From an uncultured Enterobacterales bacterium (GTDB taxonomy: Bacteria; Pseudomonadota; Gammaproteobacteria; Enterobacterales; CALYQQ01): a DNA stretch of 64,000 bases. The position numbers were made by a program, and so were the translations under genes. This document shows, one piece after another, positions 1 to 11,868 of this stretch (its first letter is position 1; each line of letters starts with the position of its first letter). The notes under the pieces were generated by a model that saw nothing but the letters and a program-made list of their open reading frames with translations, did no database searches and was not told the origin of the DNA. The stretch spans positions 46,560-110,559 of the forward strand of contig CALYQQ010000010.1 of NCBI GenBank assembly GCA_945288535.1, read 5' to 3'.

Positions 1-43
1 ATTTTCATAGCAGCCTATTTTAGCAAAAAAATATAATTTTTAT

Positions 44-3000
44 TTATGCTATAGCAGCTTTTTCTTCTATCATTTCCGATTCAGCAAAACCTCGCAATCC
101 GACAACATGGACGTGTTCCTGCCGGCCAAAAATTTTTCGAACTAATTTATACGTTGTGCCTTTTTCTGGACTGATATTTTCCGGCGCAGCAATAAGTAAT
201 TGCATTTCCAATCGTTCACATAGCTCAAACAAGGTCGCGATTGACTTTGCGTCGAGACGAGCAGCTTCATCAAGAAATAATAGACGACACGGTGCAATAT
301 CTTTACCACGTATACGCCGTGATTCATCTTCCCAGCTCTGTATGACCATAACAAGTATTGACATACCTGTACCTATAGCTTCTCCTGTTGATAAAGCACC
401 ACTCTCTGCACGAAGCCAACCATCAGCACCACGTGATACTTCTACATCTAACTCAAGATAACTACGATAATCTAGCAGTTCTTCACCAATCGTTTGGGGT
501 GTACGCTGTCCCATATCAATTTGCGGATTTAACCGCTGATAAAGTTTAGCTAAAGCCTCTGAAAACGTTAGATGCTGACTATTAAATAAATCCTGATGTT
601 GATCTTGTTGATCGGCCAAGATATCAAGTAATAATGTATGTGTTTCTCGAATATTTACATTTAAACGAACACTATTCACTTGACCAAAAGAAACAGATTG
701 TAAGCCTTGGTTTAATGCTCTTATTCGGTTTTGTTCACGTTGAATTGTTTTACGAATAATACTGGCGACACTCTTAGCACTAATCGCGAGTATTTTTTCA
801 CGGCTATTAAGTTCTTCTGTCAGACGCGATAACTCAATTTCCATTTGTTCAATAGCTTCAATAGGATCGTCAGTATGAATAATATCTTGCCGTATACGTT
901 CACGTAAATGACGGTAGACTTCAATATAGAATTGAATTTTCTTTTCAGGATTTTTTGGATCTTCAGACATCCTTAAGACATCACGTAAATGCTCATTATC
1001 AGCGACTGCTAACCGTAAAGCACCAAGGGCTTTATCTGACATTGAACGTAATGCTTCAGCATCCAAATATGCAAGTTCACGTCGATGTAGACGTCGCTCT
1101 ACGCCATTATCTTTTACTAAACGCAAAACATTGCACCATCCTGCTTTGATTTGTACAACCAACTGTCGTATTTGTTGATAATCGCGTTCAGTTTTACGAA
1201 TACGCTTTTGTGATGCTTCTATTTCAGTTTCACAAATAGTTAGTTGTTTAGCTAATTGCGTTAAACGCAGACGATTATTACTTAATGCGGTATGTAATTC
1301 TTCACGACGCAATCGAGCTCGTGTTTCACTCTCTGAATCAGCACGAACCCCCGTAACACTTAAATCATTTTTAAGTTCTTTCAACATATCTTGTCGTGTA
1401 TTGAAAGCACTTTTGAGTGAAGCACATAACTCATTTACTTGATTATACTGTGTTTGCTGTTGCCGTAATCCTTCACGTGCTTGCGACCGCGCAGCTTCTG
1501 AATAGGCTAGTCGTTGACGTAATTGCTCATTTAAATCTGAATCCTCTATTAATATGCCCGCCGAATCACTATAACTAAAATGAGATCGACGTTGTACAAC
1601 CTCAGATAAAGCAAACGTTTGTTGTTTTAATAACCGTTGTTTCTCCTGCGCTTGTTGATAATCTATCATTAAAGCTTCTTGTTGGTCTGGATCGCTTTGT
1701 AATGCATTCGCAATAACGTCTAATTTTACTAATTGCGCATTATATTTTTGTATATATTGTTGAGCTTCTTTTGCTTTTTCTAGCTCCTCCCGAACGTCTT
1801 CTACACGAGCAAGTAATGTTTTATCTTGTAGTAAATGAATATGGGGATGTAATCGATGTAAAAGCGTTACCGTTTCTTTAATTCGCTCAATTTGTTGATG
1901 ATACTGTTGTTCTTTATTTTGATAATCGGTCAATAATCGTTCTATCTCATTACGACGCTGATTATATTGTTGAATTTCAGCTTCAGGATCATTGTCAAAA
2001 GCAATACTTAAATGCGAGCCAACAAATTGACTAAAGGTTTGCTGCAATCGTTGTATTTTTTGTACATCAAAGGAAAGTGCTGCATAATGCTCTGCCAGTT
2101 TTTCTTTTTCTTGGCGTAACGTGTCAAGCCGTTTTTCCCGTGCAGCACTACCAAAAACAGGTGTAGCAGGGAAATGCGAATAACGCCATTGACGCTCACT
2201 TACTTTTACAATAACCGCATTTTTTAACTCTTCAATATCAAAAACGCTGTCATCAAATGATTGTGGATCCCCTTCAATAAGATAAAAGTCTTCGGGAACG
2301 TCATCTAAATTATCAAGTTGCTCACGAATTGCTGCCAAATCAGAAATAACAATCGCATGTCGTGCTGGCCCGTATAAAGCAGAAAAATAAGGGGCATCTT
2401 CAAGCGTAACATCTTCATAGATTTCAGAAAGAAGCACACCATTTAATTTTTCAGCCAGCATCAGCAGACGGCTATCATCGGCTCCACTTGGTTGATTTAA
2501 TCGTTCAATTTGTTCTTCAACCTCATGTTTATGCTGCTGGATCTCGTCACGTTGTAAGCTAAGTGCTCTTTCCTTTTCTAATAAATGTTGAATTTGCGCC
2601 ATAACTGACTGGCTATCGAGTAATTCGCACCCACTTTGCTTGCTAAGCTGTAATAACATATCTTGAGCAACAAACCAGGCTGGTGCTTTTTCGGCCAGTA
2701 TTTTGCTATGTTGATTAATCTGCATTTGTTCTTGCAGCAAATTTAGCCGTTGTTCACTTAATTGCTCATTCTGACCGATTATCACATCCATTTGCTGTTG
2801 GAAAGCAGATTCAGCTTGTTCCAACTCATCTAACTGATAATCATGACTCGCGAGTTTAACAAAACGAGTAAATATCTGCTTAGCCTCTTGCTGTTGATTT
2901 AGTCGTTGTTCAAGTTCTAATAAATGTGTACGTAATGGTTGTATGCGATCTGCCATATGCAGCTGATTTGACCAGTCACGTAATAGGTTTCGTGCTTTTT

Positions 3001-4489
3001 GCCATGCTTGATCACGCGCTACATCACCCGAAAGTTGCTTAACTAATTGATAAGCTTGTTCAAATTGTCCTTGTGCCGTCTGTAAAATATTGACTCTCTG
3101 CTCTAATAATAACAAGGATTCCGTTGATTCTACTTCACGTTTGCGAAAATTTTCTAACCAAATTGCGGCATCATTTTCTGTCAATTCAGGCAATGAACAA
3201 TATTCTCGTGCTTTATCTAGGGCATCAATAGCTTGTTGATATTGGATAGAACGTGTCTGTTGTACATCTAGTGCTTGTTGATAATCAGCCAATTGACTTT
3301 TAATTTCGTCAACTTCTTGATTAGCTACTTCATAGCGCATTTCCTTTTCAGCTAATAACTCAGCAGTTTCGGCAACGATCTGATTTTGCTCCTCTAACCG
3401 ATAAGATAATTCTTCAAGTTCAGCTTGATAACGATCAATTTTTTCTTGTTGCCGTATTGCTGTCTGTACCAGGCTTAAATAATCATTCGCTGATTGATAA
3501 TCTGTTTCTAAATCGTCTTCTTTTTCCTTAATTTCTTGTAATTCTTGTGTCATATTAACATGACGCACTTGTTCATCTTTAATATGCTGATAATGAGATA
3601 ATAATTCATTTCGGATGGTTAATGCTTGCTCGATACGAAGACGACGCTCATTAGCATGACGCATATAATCAGCAGCAACATAGGCTGTAGCTTCCGATAT
3701 GAGATGTTTAAATAATTCCCTTTCTGACTGAGTAATTTTAATCGCATCTAATGTCATGCGATTTTCACGCAACGCTGACTCCATATCCTGAAATGCTTTA
3801 CGTACCCCACTATTTTCAGGTAATAAATAATCACGCAACGAGCGCGTAATAGCACTAGAGATCCCACCATATAATGATGCTTCAATTAAACGGTAGAATT
3901 TACTCCTGTCGGCTGAGCTCCTTAGGCGTTTGGGGATCAAGCCTAAATCAAACATAACAGCATGATAATCACTGATTGAGTTAAATTGTTTAAATTGAAC
4001 GTTTTCAATTTCATCAACGCGTTCTTTTAACTCTTGCAATGTTAAAATCCGTGCCTGTCGATCATTAAGTGCCTCTGTAACAATCTGACTTGGAACAAAT
4101 ACAGTAGGTAATCCCTGCAACATAAAGGGTTTAATATCAACCTTACGATCTCGACCTGCAACTTGTTGCAATCTAACACCACATATAATACGTTGATGAC
4201 GGGAATTAATCATATCCAGTAGTACATAACAAACACCTGGTCGTAGTTTTCCAAAGAGACCTTTATCTCTTGATCCCGTCGTTGCACCTGCTTCAGTTGT
4301 ATTACGGAAATGTAATAATGTTAAGTCTGGTATTAATGCTGTAACAAAAGCGGCCATTGTCGTTGATTTTCCCGCACCATTGCCACCTGAAAGCGTTGTC
4401 ACTAATTCGTCTAATTCAAAAGTGCGAGCAAAAAAACCATTCCAGTTAATTAATGTAAGTGAGCGAAATTTACCCCTTTCTATCATCAT
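44..4489 (-). CDS. mukB: Chromosome partition protein MukB
   Basis: MukB is the SMC-like ATPase of the MukBEF condensin, which loops and segregates the chromosome. The 1481-residue product is close to E. coli MukB and colinear with it. It has a Walker A motif (GGNGAGKST, Lys41) near the N-terminus, long glutamine-rich coiled coils, a central hinge around residues 650-780 and a C-terminal ATPase half with the signature LSTGEA and Walker B LLFLDEA. Two adjacent ATGs (4489 and 4486) are possible. The second gives the family N-terminus [10 protein letters not shown], while the first sits at better distance from a GAGG. The start overlaps the mukE stop, so the pair is translationally coupled. It is the last gene of cmoM-mukF-mukE-mukB. 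Identification is certain; the exact start is not. Confidence 0.98.
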   Translation of the reverse strand: MMIERGKFRSLTLINWNGFFARTFELDELVTTLSGGNGAGKSTTMAAFVTALIPDLTLLHFRNTTEAGATTGSRDKGLFGKLRPGVCYVLLDMINSRHQRIICGVRLQQVAGRDRKVDIKPFMLQGLPTVFVPSQIVTEALNDRQARILTLQELKERVDEIENVQFKQFNSISDYHAVMFDLGLIPKRLRSSADRSKFYRLIEASLYGGISSAITRSLRDYLLPENSGVRKAFQDMESALRENRMTLDAIKITQSERELFKHLISEATAYVAADYMRHANERRLRIEQALTIRNELLSHYQHIKDEQVRHVNMTQELQEIKEKEDDLETDYQSANDYLSLVQTAIRQQEKIDRYQAELEELSYRLEEQNQIVAETAELLAEKEMRYEVANQEVDEIKSQLADYQQALDVQQTRSIQYQQAIDALDKAREYCSLPELTENDAAIWLENFRKREVESTESLLLLEQRVNILQTAQGQFEQAYQLVKQLSGDVARDQAWQKARNLLRDWSNQLHMADRIQPLRTHLLELEQRLNQQQEAKQIFTRFVKLASHDYQLDELEQAESAFQQQMDVIIGQNEQLSEQRLNLLQEQMQINQHSKILAEKAPAWFVAQDMLLQLSKQSGCELLDSQSVMAQIQHLLEKERALSLQRDEIQQHKHEVEEQIERLNQPSGADDSRLLMLAEKLNGVLLSEIYEDVTLEDAPYFSALYGPARHAIVISDLAAIREQLDNLDDVPEDFYLIEGDPQSFDDSVFDIEELKNAVIVKVSERQWRYSHFPATPVFGSAAREKRLDTLRQEKEKLAEHYAALSFDVQKIQRLQQTFSQFVGSHLSIAFDNDPEAEIQQYNQRRNEIERLLTDYQNKEQQYHQQIERIKETVTLLHRLHPHIHLLQDKTLLARVEDVREELEKAKEAQQYIQKYNAQLVKLDVIANALQSDPDQQEALMIDYQQAQEKQRLLKQQTFALSEVVQRRSHFSYSDSAGILIEDSDLNEQLRQRLAYSEAARSQAREGLRQQQTQYNQVNELCASLKSAFNTRQDMLKELKNDLSVTGVRADSESETRARLRREELHTALSNNRLRLTQLAKQLTICETEIEASQKRIRKTERDYQQIRQLVVQIKAGWCNVLRLVKDNGVERRLHRRELAYLDAEALRSMSDKALGALRLAVADNEHLRDVLRMSEDPKNPEKKIQFYIEVYRHLRERIRQDIIHTDDPIEAIEQMEIELSRLTEELNSREKILAISAKSVASIIRKTIQREQNRIRALNQGLQSVSFGQVNSVRLNVNIRETHTLLLDILADQQDQHQDLFNSQHLTFSEALAKLYQRLNPQIDMGQRTPQTIGEELLDYRSYLELDVEVSRGADGWLRAESGALSTGEAIGTGMSILVMVIQSWEDESRRIRGKDIAPCRLLFLDEAARLDAKSIATLFELCERLEMQLLIAAPENISPEKGTTYKLVRKIFGRQEHVHVVGLRGFAESEMIEEKAAIA

Positions 4490-5217
4490 TGCTCATCCTC
4501 AGCGACATTTGATTGACATTCATTAAGTCGTTCACGCTCTTCGATTTCGACGAGATGCACACCCTTATTTTCTAACGTTAATGCTTCACCATCACGGATC
4601 ATACGTAATTGTGCCTCACGAATATTGTCACTACTACGAACATCAGCACCAAAACGAAATACTGATTCGCTAATACGAAATTTAGTATTATCATGATTAA
4701 TAAATGTTATTATACCTAAGCGACGCAACCGATTGAGGGATGCTCTAACTTTTTCTTGTAATTTTTGTCGATCAAAATCAGACCCTGTTGAACGTTGATT
4801 AATATATTTTAATAATTTGTTTTCATCAGAAAGATTAACTAATTCATCGTATAATTCATTACTTGTAAAAATACCTTCGTTAGCTAATCGTTCAGGACCT
4901 AAATAGAGATAACATAAAATTTTCCCGACCATCATATCTAGTTCAGAAAGGACGGAACGTGCTATTAATGTGGTCGAACGAGGTCGAAGATAAAAAAATC
5001 CTTCTGGTGCCCGAATTAATTCGACGTTATAACGTAGATAAAAACTTTCCAGTTCATCCTGATAATCAGTCAAAAAGGTGTAATTATCCATTTCATCACA
5101 GCTAATATGACGCCCTAAACGAAGTGCACTATCTAATAATGGAAATAATGCATTGCTAATAGCTTCTGCCATACGACGTGGCATAATTTTTTCAATTTCA
5201 GTATTTATTGATGACAT
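4486..5217 (-). CDS. mukE: Chromosome partition protein MukE
   Basis: MukE is the small winged-helix accessory subunit that binds the MukF kleisin and regulates the MukBEF complex. The 243-residue product has the family's conserved stretches ([17 protein letters not shown] near the N-terminus, LRRLGIITF in the C-terminal winged helix) and an acidic tail. It is about nine residues longer than the E. coli protein. Its start lies inside the mukF gene (20-base overlap) and its stop overlaps the mukB start, so the three subunits are made from one tightly coupled operon. Confidence 0.97.
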   Translation of the reverse strand: MSSINTEIEKIMPRRMAEAISNALFPLLDSALRLGRHISCDEMDNYTFLTDYQDELESFYLRYNVELIRAPEGFFYLRPRSTTLIARSVLSELDMMVGKILCYLYLGPERLANEGIFTSNELYDELVNLSDENKLLKYINQRSTGSDFDRQKLQEKVRASLNRLRRLGIITFINHDNTKFRISESVFRFGADVRSSDNIREAQLRMIRDGEALTLENKGVHLVEIEERERLNECQSNVAEDEQ

Positions 5218-6520
5218 GTGCCTGTACCTTGGCTCCGTAATCGTTAATTTTCTGCCACTCAGCGGGCAATCCCGTAAAATCAGCGTCAGCTATACCTAAT
5301 CGAACAGCCTGATCAATCAGTAAACGGGCTATATCAAAGTGATTATTACGTGGAAATTGCAAGAGATATTCACGCATAACTTGCGCTAAATCTAAAGGTA
5401 ATTGTTGTTGTTGATAAATCGCTAATGTTTGCTCAATATGACTAACAATTTGCTCTTTTACTTCAATGAAGTCTTCATATTCTAGTTCGGCAGGCAATTC
5501 ACCTGTAACATCAATATCCGCTAAAATAATGTCTTCATCACGCATATCTAAAAGACGTTCTGCATTAGCATACGTCAATGCCCATGGTGCATCAAAATAG
5601 TCAATTACTGATTGACGTAATCGTTGGGCAAAAATACGATTTTTATCCATGTCTATTGCTGTTCTAATAAATTTGTGAACATGTCGATCATAACCAATCC
5701 ATAAATCAATACTTTGTTGCCCCCAACTAATAATCCTGTCTAATTTACTCTGTAGTTCCAATACCAATTTTTCAACAAAATGTAAATGGCTATTACCAAT
5801 AGTCGTATCTTGTATCCGTAATAAACTGTCTTGTAGTTTATCACCTGCTGCTTCCAACGTATCCTGTAGTTCTCGCAGCGTATCAGATGTCTCATTTAAT
5901 AATACTTCACAGCTAGATATTGCTGCTCGCCAGTCCTTATTCAATAAAGCGGCTATATTTGCTTTTACTGACTGTTGCTGCTCATCCATCACACGTTGAG
6001 ATAAGTCAATACTGTCAAATATTTCTGCGACCGAATATTTTAGGGGAGCAAAGACATTACGATGCCAATAAAACTCATCACCGCCTTCTTCCGCAGCAGT
6101 AGCGGTTCGCTCTAGCTCTTGGGCAACTATCGATAATTGTACAGATAAACGTAATGTTGAGAATTCTCGCTGACGAATGTAATAATCCGTAATTCCTATG
6201 GCTAAAGGCGTTAATCTATATATAGCATGACCTTCTGCTTGTTCACTTGTAAAACGATTGAGTAATCGTTGGCGAACCAGGTCATTAATTGCATTATTTG
6301 CTCGTATCGCTATGGTTTCCTGTGATTGTTCAAATTCAGTATTAACATATCGGAAAGCATCAATTAATTCACCTTCTGTCATTTCACCATCAAATCGTGA
6401 ACTATTTAGTGTCGCAATAGCCAGCAATAATGATAATCGCTCGGTTGATAATGTTAATGAAAAATTATTTTTTCTAGCCCAGTTTACAAGTTCAGGAATA
6501 GTCTGGGAAAACTCATTCAT
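5198..6520 (-). CDS. mukF: Chromosome partition protein MukF (kleisin)
   Basis: MukF is the kleisin subunit that bridges the MukB heads and dimerises through its N-terminal winged-helix domain. The 440 residues match the E. coli length. The N-terminal winged-helix part starts [14 protein letters not shown], the middle is helical and rich in Gln/Leu, and the C-terminal part binds MukB. The ATG is preceded by AGGA at usual spacing. The gene begins 8 bases after cmoM ends and overlaps mukE by 20 bases. Confidence 0.97.
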   Translation of the reverse strand: MNEFSQTIPELVNWARKNNFSLTLSTERLSLLLAIATLNSSRFDGEMTEGELIDAFRYVNTEFEQSQETIAIRANNAINDLVRQRLLNRFTSEQAEGHAIYRLTPLAIGITDYYIRQREFSTLRLSVQLSIVAQELERTATAAEEGGDEFYWHRNVFAPLKYSVAEIFDSIDLSQRVMDEQQQSVKANIAALLNKDWRAAISSCEVLLNETSDTLRELQDTLEAAGDKLQDSLLRIQDTTIGNSHLHFVEKLVLELQSKLDRIISWGQQSIDLWIGYDRHVHKFIRTAIDMDKNRIFAQRLRQSVIDYFDAPWALTYANAERLLDMRDEDIILADIDVTGELPAELEYEDFIEVKEQIVSHIEQTLAIYQQQQLPLDLAQVMREYLLQFPRNNHFDIARLLIDQAVRLGIADADFTGLPAEWQKINDYGAKVQAHVINKY

Positions 6521-6528
6521 AATCAGTC

Positions 6529-7293
6529 CTATTTATCGTAATTTTGCGCCATAATATGAATATAACGACCTAAACTTAAAAAAGGTTCTTTGCGGCAAAA
6601 CTGTTGTTCTAAAGATAATAGCGTAGAAAAGTCAATTGATTCAGTTTGTATATAATCATGAAAAACTCTAACACCGCTTTTGCTTATTATATTCATTTCT
6701 AATTCTGTTAACCATTGATCAACATGCTGTGGATGCAAAGGATTATCAGGCGATAACGTTCGTTTTTTCCTTTTTCGCATACCCGCATTAATATAACCTA
6801 TATTGCCAAGCTGAATATTTTTGAATAGAAGTCCATTATAGTTGTAATACATTAAGGATAAGACACCTTGCGGTTGCAGATACTGTTTAAGTGTAGCTAA
6901 TATTTCTCGAGGATTTGCGATCCATTCAAGAACAGCATGAAATAAAATTAAATCGACGGGACGCTGCAAGTATTGTGCAACATCTTGTGCCGAACAGTGA
7001 ATAAACTGAATAGATGATTCAACATTTTGTTGTCTGGCTAACGTTTGCGCTTTTGCTAACATTTTGCCTGAAATATCACAAAGAATAATTTTGTGACCTA
7101 ATTTTGCCAACCGACAAGCCATTATACCTTGTCCTCCACCTGCATCGAGTATGTATAATGGACGCGAGGGTTGTTCAGCAAGCCACATCGTTAAATCTTG
7201 CCATAAAATGGCTTGACGGATTTTTCCTTTATCAGTTTGATAAATATTTTGAGAGAATTTATCTGCTATATCATCGAAATTACGGTCACTCAA
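6529..7293 (-). CDS. cmoM: tRNA carboxymethoxyuridine methyltransferase CmoM (SmtA)
   Basis: CmoM is a SAM-dependent methyltransferase that methylates cmo5U34 of certain tRNAs to mcmo5U. The 254 residues align along the whole E. coli protein. The SAM-binding motif [15 protein letters not shown] is near residue 50, and there is a conserved [10 protein letters not shown] and an RTLSPD segment. The start codon is TTG (7291-7293), supported by AGGAG seven bases upstream and by the family N-terminus ([13 protein letters not shown]). No in-frame ATG fits. It is the first gene of the muk operon, as in E. coli, and is divergent from elyC. Confidence 0.96.
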   Translation of the reverse strand: MSDRNFDDIADKFSQNIYQTDKGKIRQAILWQDLTMWLAEQPSRPLYILDAGGGQGIMACRLAKLGHKIILCDISGKMLAKAQTLARQQNVESSIQFIHCSAQDVAQYLQRPVDLILFHAVLEWIANPREILATLKQYLQPQGVLSLMYYNYNGLLFKNIQLGNIGYINAGMRKRKKRTLSPDNPLHPQHVDQWLTELEMNIISKSGVRVFHDYIQTESIDFSTLLSLEQQFCRKEPFLSLGRYIHIMAQNYDK

Positions 7294-7443
7294 TCAGATA
7301 CTCCTGCAAATAAAAATTTTCACAATAAATGTAAAAACTTATTATTATCTATAAATTAGTACATCAATAGAAGTAAACCACCTTAATAAGAAGAATTTTG
7401 CTAACAATAATTGACCATACTTCAATTTATAGAGGATAACATT

Positions 7444-8199
7444 ATGCTTTTCATATTGAAAAAATTCATTGGTGGGTTACTACTGCCATTGCCATTACTA
7501 CTTATTATTATCGGTTTTTCTACATTATTACTTTGGTTAGCTCGTTGGCAGAAAACAGCTAAAACGCTACTTTCCGTTAGCTGGTTGCTGTTGGTTATCT
7601 TTAGTTTGCAACCTAGCGCAGATAAATTGTTAATACCCTTTGAGCAACATTATCAGACATATAATGATGATAATCCAGTAGAATATATCATAGTTTTAGG
7701 TGGACAATATACTTATAACCCTGAATGGGCGCCATCTTCAAATCTTGGAAGCAATTCTCTTGCGAGAGTAGTAGAAGGCATACGCCAATATAGAAAACAG
7801 CCAAATACCAAATTAGTATTTACTGGCGGAAAAGCACACAATAATTCTGTTTCTTCTGCACAAGTAGCAGCAAATGTCGCTATTAGTCTTGGTGTTCCAG
7901 AACAATCAATTATTAAAATAGAAGACGTATATGATACACAACAAGAAGCTAACGCAATTCATCATTTAGTTGATAAAAAACCCTTTTTATTAGTAACATC
8001 AGCGAGTCATTTACCACGTGCTATGAAATTTTTTCAACAACAAAATATGATGCCAATTGCTGTGCCTGCTAACCAACTTGCAATACAAACAGCCCTTAAT
8101 CCTTGGGAAAAAGCTATTCCTAATGCGCATTATTTACTACATAGTCAGACAGCCTTTTATGAAGCATTAGGCACTTTATGGCAATATATTATCTACTAA
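7444..8199 (+). CDS. elyC: Envelope biogenesis factor ElyC
   Basis: ElyC is an inner-membrane DUF218 protein needed for normal peptidoglycan and lipid-carrier metabolism in E. coli, especially at low temperature. The product of 251 residues starts MLFILKKFIGG, as in E. coli. It has two hydrophobic segments (about residues 10-30 and 38-55) and then the DUF218 domain with YIIVLGGQYTYNPEWAPSSN, LVFTGGKAHNNS and VTSASHLPRAM. The ATG at 7444 has GAGGA just upstream, so longer in-frame starts (from 7411) are not needed. It is divergent from cmoM, the same arrangement as in E. coli. Confidence 0.96.
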   Translation: MLFILKKFIGGLLLPLPLLLIIIGFSTLLLWLARWQKTAKTLLSVSWLLLVIFSLQPSADKLLIPFEQHYQTYNDDNPVEYIIVLGGQYTYNPEWAPSSNLGSNSLARVVEGIRQYRKQPNTKLVFTGGKAHNNSVSSAQVAANVAISLGVPEQSIIKIEDVYDTQQEANAIHHLVDKKPFLLVTSASHLPRAMKFFQQQNMMPIAVPANQLAIQTALNPWEKAIPNAHYLLHSQTAFYEALGTLWQYIIY

Positions 8200-8653
8200 C
8201 AAATTATAGTTGCATTTTTGCTGTATTTAATAAGGACAGAGTTGATTATCAATAATAAAGCGGTACTTTTGATGTATCCAATTTATAATGATAGTCACCC
8301 TATAAAATAATTCTGAATGATTAGAATAATATTAAAACATGATAAGACACGTCATATGATAAATAAAATAATTATATAAATAAGTTTCTTATTTTAAACA
8401 ATAATACTTAGTATTTTATAGTGATTATACTTCCGATATAATCACTATAGTCATTAGGATACGTATAATGGTACTATTTAATTCATTGAACGAAGACGTC
8501 AAATTATATTAATAACCTTACGAAAAAAAACTTATTAATGTAGTAATTATGTATTTACCAAAATAATTATTAAATTATCCTTATTTTAATTACCTAATTT
8601 AATAAACACCTAAGTAAACTACTAAAAGTTAAATAATTTAAGATAATACTGAT
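8200..8653. other. AT-rich spacer between elyC and the pilin gene
   Basis: No gene is supported. The spacer holds one perfect 12-bp inverted repeat (8418-8448, listed separately) and a 14-codon open frame at 8468 that is too short to call. No clear U-tract terminator for elyC was seen. Confidence 0.6.
8418..8448. repeat. Perfect 12-bp inverted repeat with 7-base loop
   Basis: The arms ATAGTGATTATA and TATAATCACTAT flank CTTCCGA. No run of T follows on either strand, so it is not a canonical intrinsic terminator. It lies 205 bases beyond the stop of the Flp-like pilin gene and could be a weak terminator or a protein-binding site. The repeat is exact; the role is inferred. Confidence 0.55.
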
Positions 8654-8893
8654 TTATGATGAGATTGCTTTCGTAACATGATCCGTTACGTCCGTTGTTA
8701 CTCTATTGAAAATAGCAGTAAACATTTTAGGCAATACACCATCATCCCCCACAACTAATAAAGTTGCACCCACTACTCCTGCAACAACAACAGCATATTC
8801 AACAGTAGTTACAGCCGTTTTATCATCCCTAAAATACATTAAGGTAATATACGGTTTTATTAAAAATCTAAGTAGCATGGAAGATATTTTCAT
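8654..8893 (-). CDS. Orphan Flp-type (type IVb) pilin
   Basis: This 79-residue protein has the layout of Flp pilins: a short basic N-terminal leader, then the prepilin motif with Glu32-Tyr33 (VTTVEYAVVVAG) leading into a roughly 20-residue hydrophobic helix, then a short variable tail. Glu32 is at +5 if cleavage follows Ala27. The -1 residue is Ala rather than the usual Gly. The start is backed by AGAGG six bases upstream. No tad/cpa assembly genes are nearby, so the assembly machinery, if any, must lie elsewhere. It stands alone between two AT-rich spacers. Confidence 0.8.
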   Translation of the reverse strand: MKISSMLLRFLIKPYITLMYFRDDKTAVTTVEYAVVVAGVVGATLLVVGDDGVLPKMFTAIFNRVTTDVTDHVTKAISS

Positions 8894-9408
8894 TTTTCCT
8901 CTTAATCTTAGTTAATCTAGAACATTAATGATATTTTAACTTACAAAACATAGAGTTTTTTGCAAGTGGTTATTGTTATAGACCGTTTTAGATTTATTCT
9001 ATCCTTAGTTCTAAGATAATTACTTTACTCTACTTTGTAATCAGATTTAGTATATTCCTTTTCTAAGATAAATTCAAAATAATATATTATTTATATCATT
9101 AAAATATCTATCCTAAAAACAATTTGTTAAATATAATTTAATTATTATTTACTTTACCCTAACTAAAATATAGTAAAAAATAAATAGCTAATACTATTAA
9201 CTATATTGATTAGTCCATAATTCAATATGATATCTTTATTTTATATAGCATACATGGCCTCTATCAATAAAACAAAAAAACATAATTTTATATCATTAGG
9301 ATAAATAAGATAAATTATACTTCCTTATAAGAATAAAATAATAATTTAGTCAATATATCAATAAGCCTAAACTTAACAACATAAATGTGTCATTTTCTAT
9401 TCTTATAC
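8894..9408. other. AT-rich spacer upstream of the pilin gene
   Basis: It is very AT-rich with no supported reading frame and no recognised motif or clear promoter. It separates the pilin start from the topB stop. Confidence 0.6.
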
Positions 9409-11340
9409 CTATTGCTTTCGTTTATTTCTTTTTGTTTTATTTACATTACGCTTACTGCCATCCTTGGGATTAAGTGAGTTTATTTTCTGAAATAATGCAG
9501 GTATTTCAATTTGTTTCGCTTGCTCAATAAGCTCATACAATTGTTTCTCCAATGGTTTCATAAAATCCTGATATTTGCATTGTTTCTCACTAATTTGTGC
9601 TAAAAACATTTCCCAATAAGCGGTCATATCGGGCCGAGTCGCCGTTTCTGGTAAAATATCTATTAGTGCTTTACCAGCTTCTGTAGCAATAATTGTACGT
9701 CCTTTTTTTTGTAAAAACCCTCGTTTAAAAAGCAGTTCAAGAATACCCGCACGTGTTGCCTCTGTACCGAGACCATCGGTTGAACGAAGTACTTTTTTTA
9801 ATTCTTTATCTTGAACAAAACGGGCAATACCTGTCATCGCAGATAAAAGCGTTGCATCCGTAAATGATTTTGGTGGTTGTGTTTGTTTCTCTACGACTTC
9901 ACCATGTTCACATAAGAGATTTTCATTCTTTTTCACTACTGGTAACGGTGGATCATCATGTTCAGTTTCTTGTTCCTTACCGGTCAATAAAATCCGCCAT
10001 CCTTGCACTGTCATAAATCGTGCTTTCGCTATAAATTTACCCCCGTTAATCGTGAGATTGATGACACAACGACGATATAGTGCATCCGGACAAAATTGCA
10101 TAATATATTGTCGGGCAATCAAATAATAAATATGTCGTTCATCTTCGGTTAATATTATCTGACTTTTGCGCGCTGTAGGAATAATCGCATGATGCGCTTC
10201 TACCTTTTTATCATTCCAACAACGGTTATGCTGTTTTTTATCAATAATAGTTGCTACTAATTTTTCTAATTCTGGCTGATGAAGCGCCATTGCAGCAAAT
10301 ATACTCTCTCGTCCCGCAAAGTGCTCTTCTGGTAAATAACGGCAATCTGAACGAGGATATGTAATTAGTTTATGCGTTTCATATAAACGCTGACAAATAT
10401 CTAAAACATATTGGGCACTCATACCGTATCGTTTTGCGGCTTCAATTTGGAGTGCAGATAGAGAAAAAGGGAGCGGTGCTATTTCAGATTCGTTTTTATC
10501 CGAATAATTTGTAACTGTCGCAACGTGTCCGGTTATTTTTTTTACAACATGCTCAGCCAATTCACGATGGATTAATCGATCTTCTTCATCTAAATAAGGT
10601 TCACATGATTGGCTAGGTAGCCAACTTGCTGTAAAACGCTCATTTTTTGGTGTAATAATATGTGCTTTTACTTCATAGAATGCCTTTGCTACAAAGTGTG
10701 CGATTTCATTATCTCGTTTGACAACTAAGCCTAAAATAGGCGTCTGTACTCGGCCAACAGATAAAACACCATGATAACCTGCTTTACGTCCAAGTAATGT
10801 ATAAGCTCGAGTCATATTAATGCCATAGAGCCAATCGGCTCGTGCTCTAGCAAGCGCTGAAACGCATAAAGGAATAAACTCTCGATTACTCCGCAATCTC
10901 GAGATCGCTTTAGCTACAGCCTGTTTATTTAAATCATTAATAAGGCAACGCTGCACATTTCGTTTTTTCTCAGCGGGTAATGCTAAAAAATCTAATACTT
11001 CATCAACCAATAATTGACCTTCACGATCAGGATCACCTGCATGAACAATTTCATCTGCATCAGATAAAAGTACTTTGATGATGTTTAATTGTTTAGCTAC
11101 TGAAGGACGAGGTTTAAGTAACCATCTTTCCGGAATAATAGGCAGATCGGTCAATTTCCAATGCGCAAATCGGCTATCGTAGTTGTCAGGTTCAGCTTGT
11201 TCCAGCAGATGACCAATACACCACGTAACAATTTGCCCACCACCACATATAATGTGACCTTCTTTTTTTTGTTGAGGCTGTGGCAAAGCATCCGCAATTG
11301 CCCTCGCTAGACTTGGTTTTTCTGCAATAAATAATCGCAT
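9409..11340 (-). CDS. topB: DNA topoisomerase III
   Basis: TopB is a type IA topoisomerase that decatenates replication intermediates and works with RecQ. The 643 residues are near the E. coli length (653). The Toprim domain is N-terminal with AEKPSLA and the acidic DPDRE at residues 103-107. The active-site Tyr328 lies in [11 protein letters not shown], the same number as in E. coli. The C-terminal tail is short and lysine-rich, as expected for DNA binding. It lies downstream of selD on the same strand, as in E. coli, but 528 bases away. Confidence 0.97.
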   Translation of the reverse strand: MRLFIAEKPSLARAIADALPQPQQKKEGHIICGGGQIVTWCIGHLLEQAEPDNYDSRFAHWKLTDLPIIPERWLLKPRPSVAKQLNIIKVLLSDADEIVHAGDPDREGQLLVDEVLDFLALPAEKKRNVQRCLINDLNKQAVAKAISRLRSNREFIPLCVSALARARADWLYGINMTRAYTLLGRKAGYHGVLSVGRVQTPILGLVVKRDNEIAHFVAKAFYEVKAHIITPKNERFTASWLPSQSCEPYLDEEDRLIHRELAEHVVKKITGHVATVTNYSDKNESEIAPLPFSLSALQIEAAKRYGMSAQYVLDICQRLYETHKLITYPRSDCRYLPEEHFAGRESIFAAMALHQPELEKLVATIIDKKQHNRCWNDKKVEAHHAIIPTARKSQIILTEDERHIYYLIARQYIMQFCPDALYRRCVINLTINGGKFIAKARFMTVQGWRILLTGKEQETEHDDPPLPVVKKNENLLCEHGEVVEKQTQPPKSFTDATLLSAMTGIARFVQDKELKKVLRSTDGLGTEATRAGILELLFKRGFLQKKGRTIIATEAGKALIDILPETATRPDMTAYWEMFLAQISEKQCKYQDFMKPLEKQLYELIEQAKQIEIPALFQKINSLNPKDGSKRNVNKTKRNKRKQ

Positions 11341-11868
11341 AGATTATTTCATTCTTACTTATTTTGGTTATAAAACTTGGCGCATTTTATTGTATCGCCT
11401 TGAAAAACAATTTTAACTCTTTTTTTACTTAATTGATAAGCATATATGGGATCTTAATATACTTTTAATGTTGTTGAAATGCTTACTTCATCGCATTATC
11501 AAAAAGTTGGAAGTACTAATAACCGAGTCGTTTACGAATAGAGAACAATCTATCGTTTTAATAATGACGATATGATAATCAATCTTATTGTTCCGATTAC
11601 TAACGTTTAAACATCTGACACATTTTTACTATATATTCCTCAAATACCCAATTTAATTTACTTTCAACAGCTTCATATTAACAACAATTGTAGCTATTTT
11701 TCGTTGACGTTTATATCATCGGTTAACACGGTGGTGTAATTGTTCAATCTAATAAAAGTAAGTTAATTGCTCATAAAAATGTACTTTGAGCAAATTTACT
11801 GGATGACTAAACATAATAGGTTTATCTATTTCAAGCATCACCAATAATCTAAACGTCCACGATACGCA
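11341..11868. other. Non-coding spacer between topB and selD
   Basis: No gene is supported. There is an imperfect nested dyad around 11543-11593 (GAACAAT...ATTGTTC, with TATCGT...ACGATA inside) of unknown role. The length could reflect decay of former sequence, but no recognisable remnant was seen. Confidence 0.5.

Noticed and set aside
8468..8512. 14-codon frame after the 12-bp inverted repeat, with AGGA upstream
   Set aside because: Too short to distinguish from chance in this AT-rich spacer.
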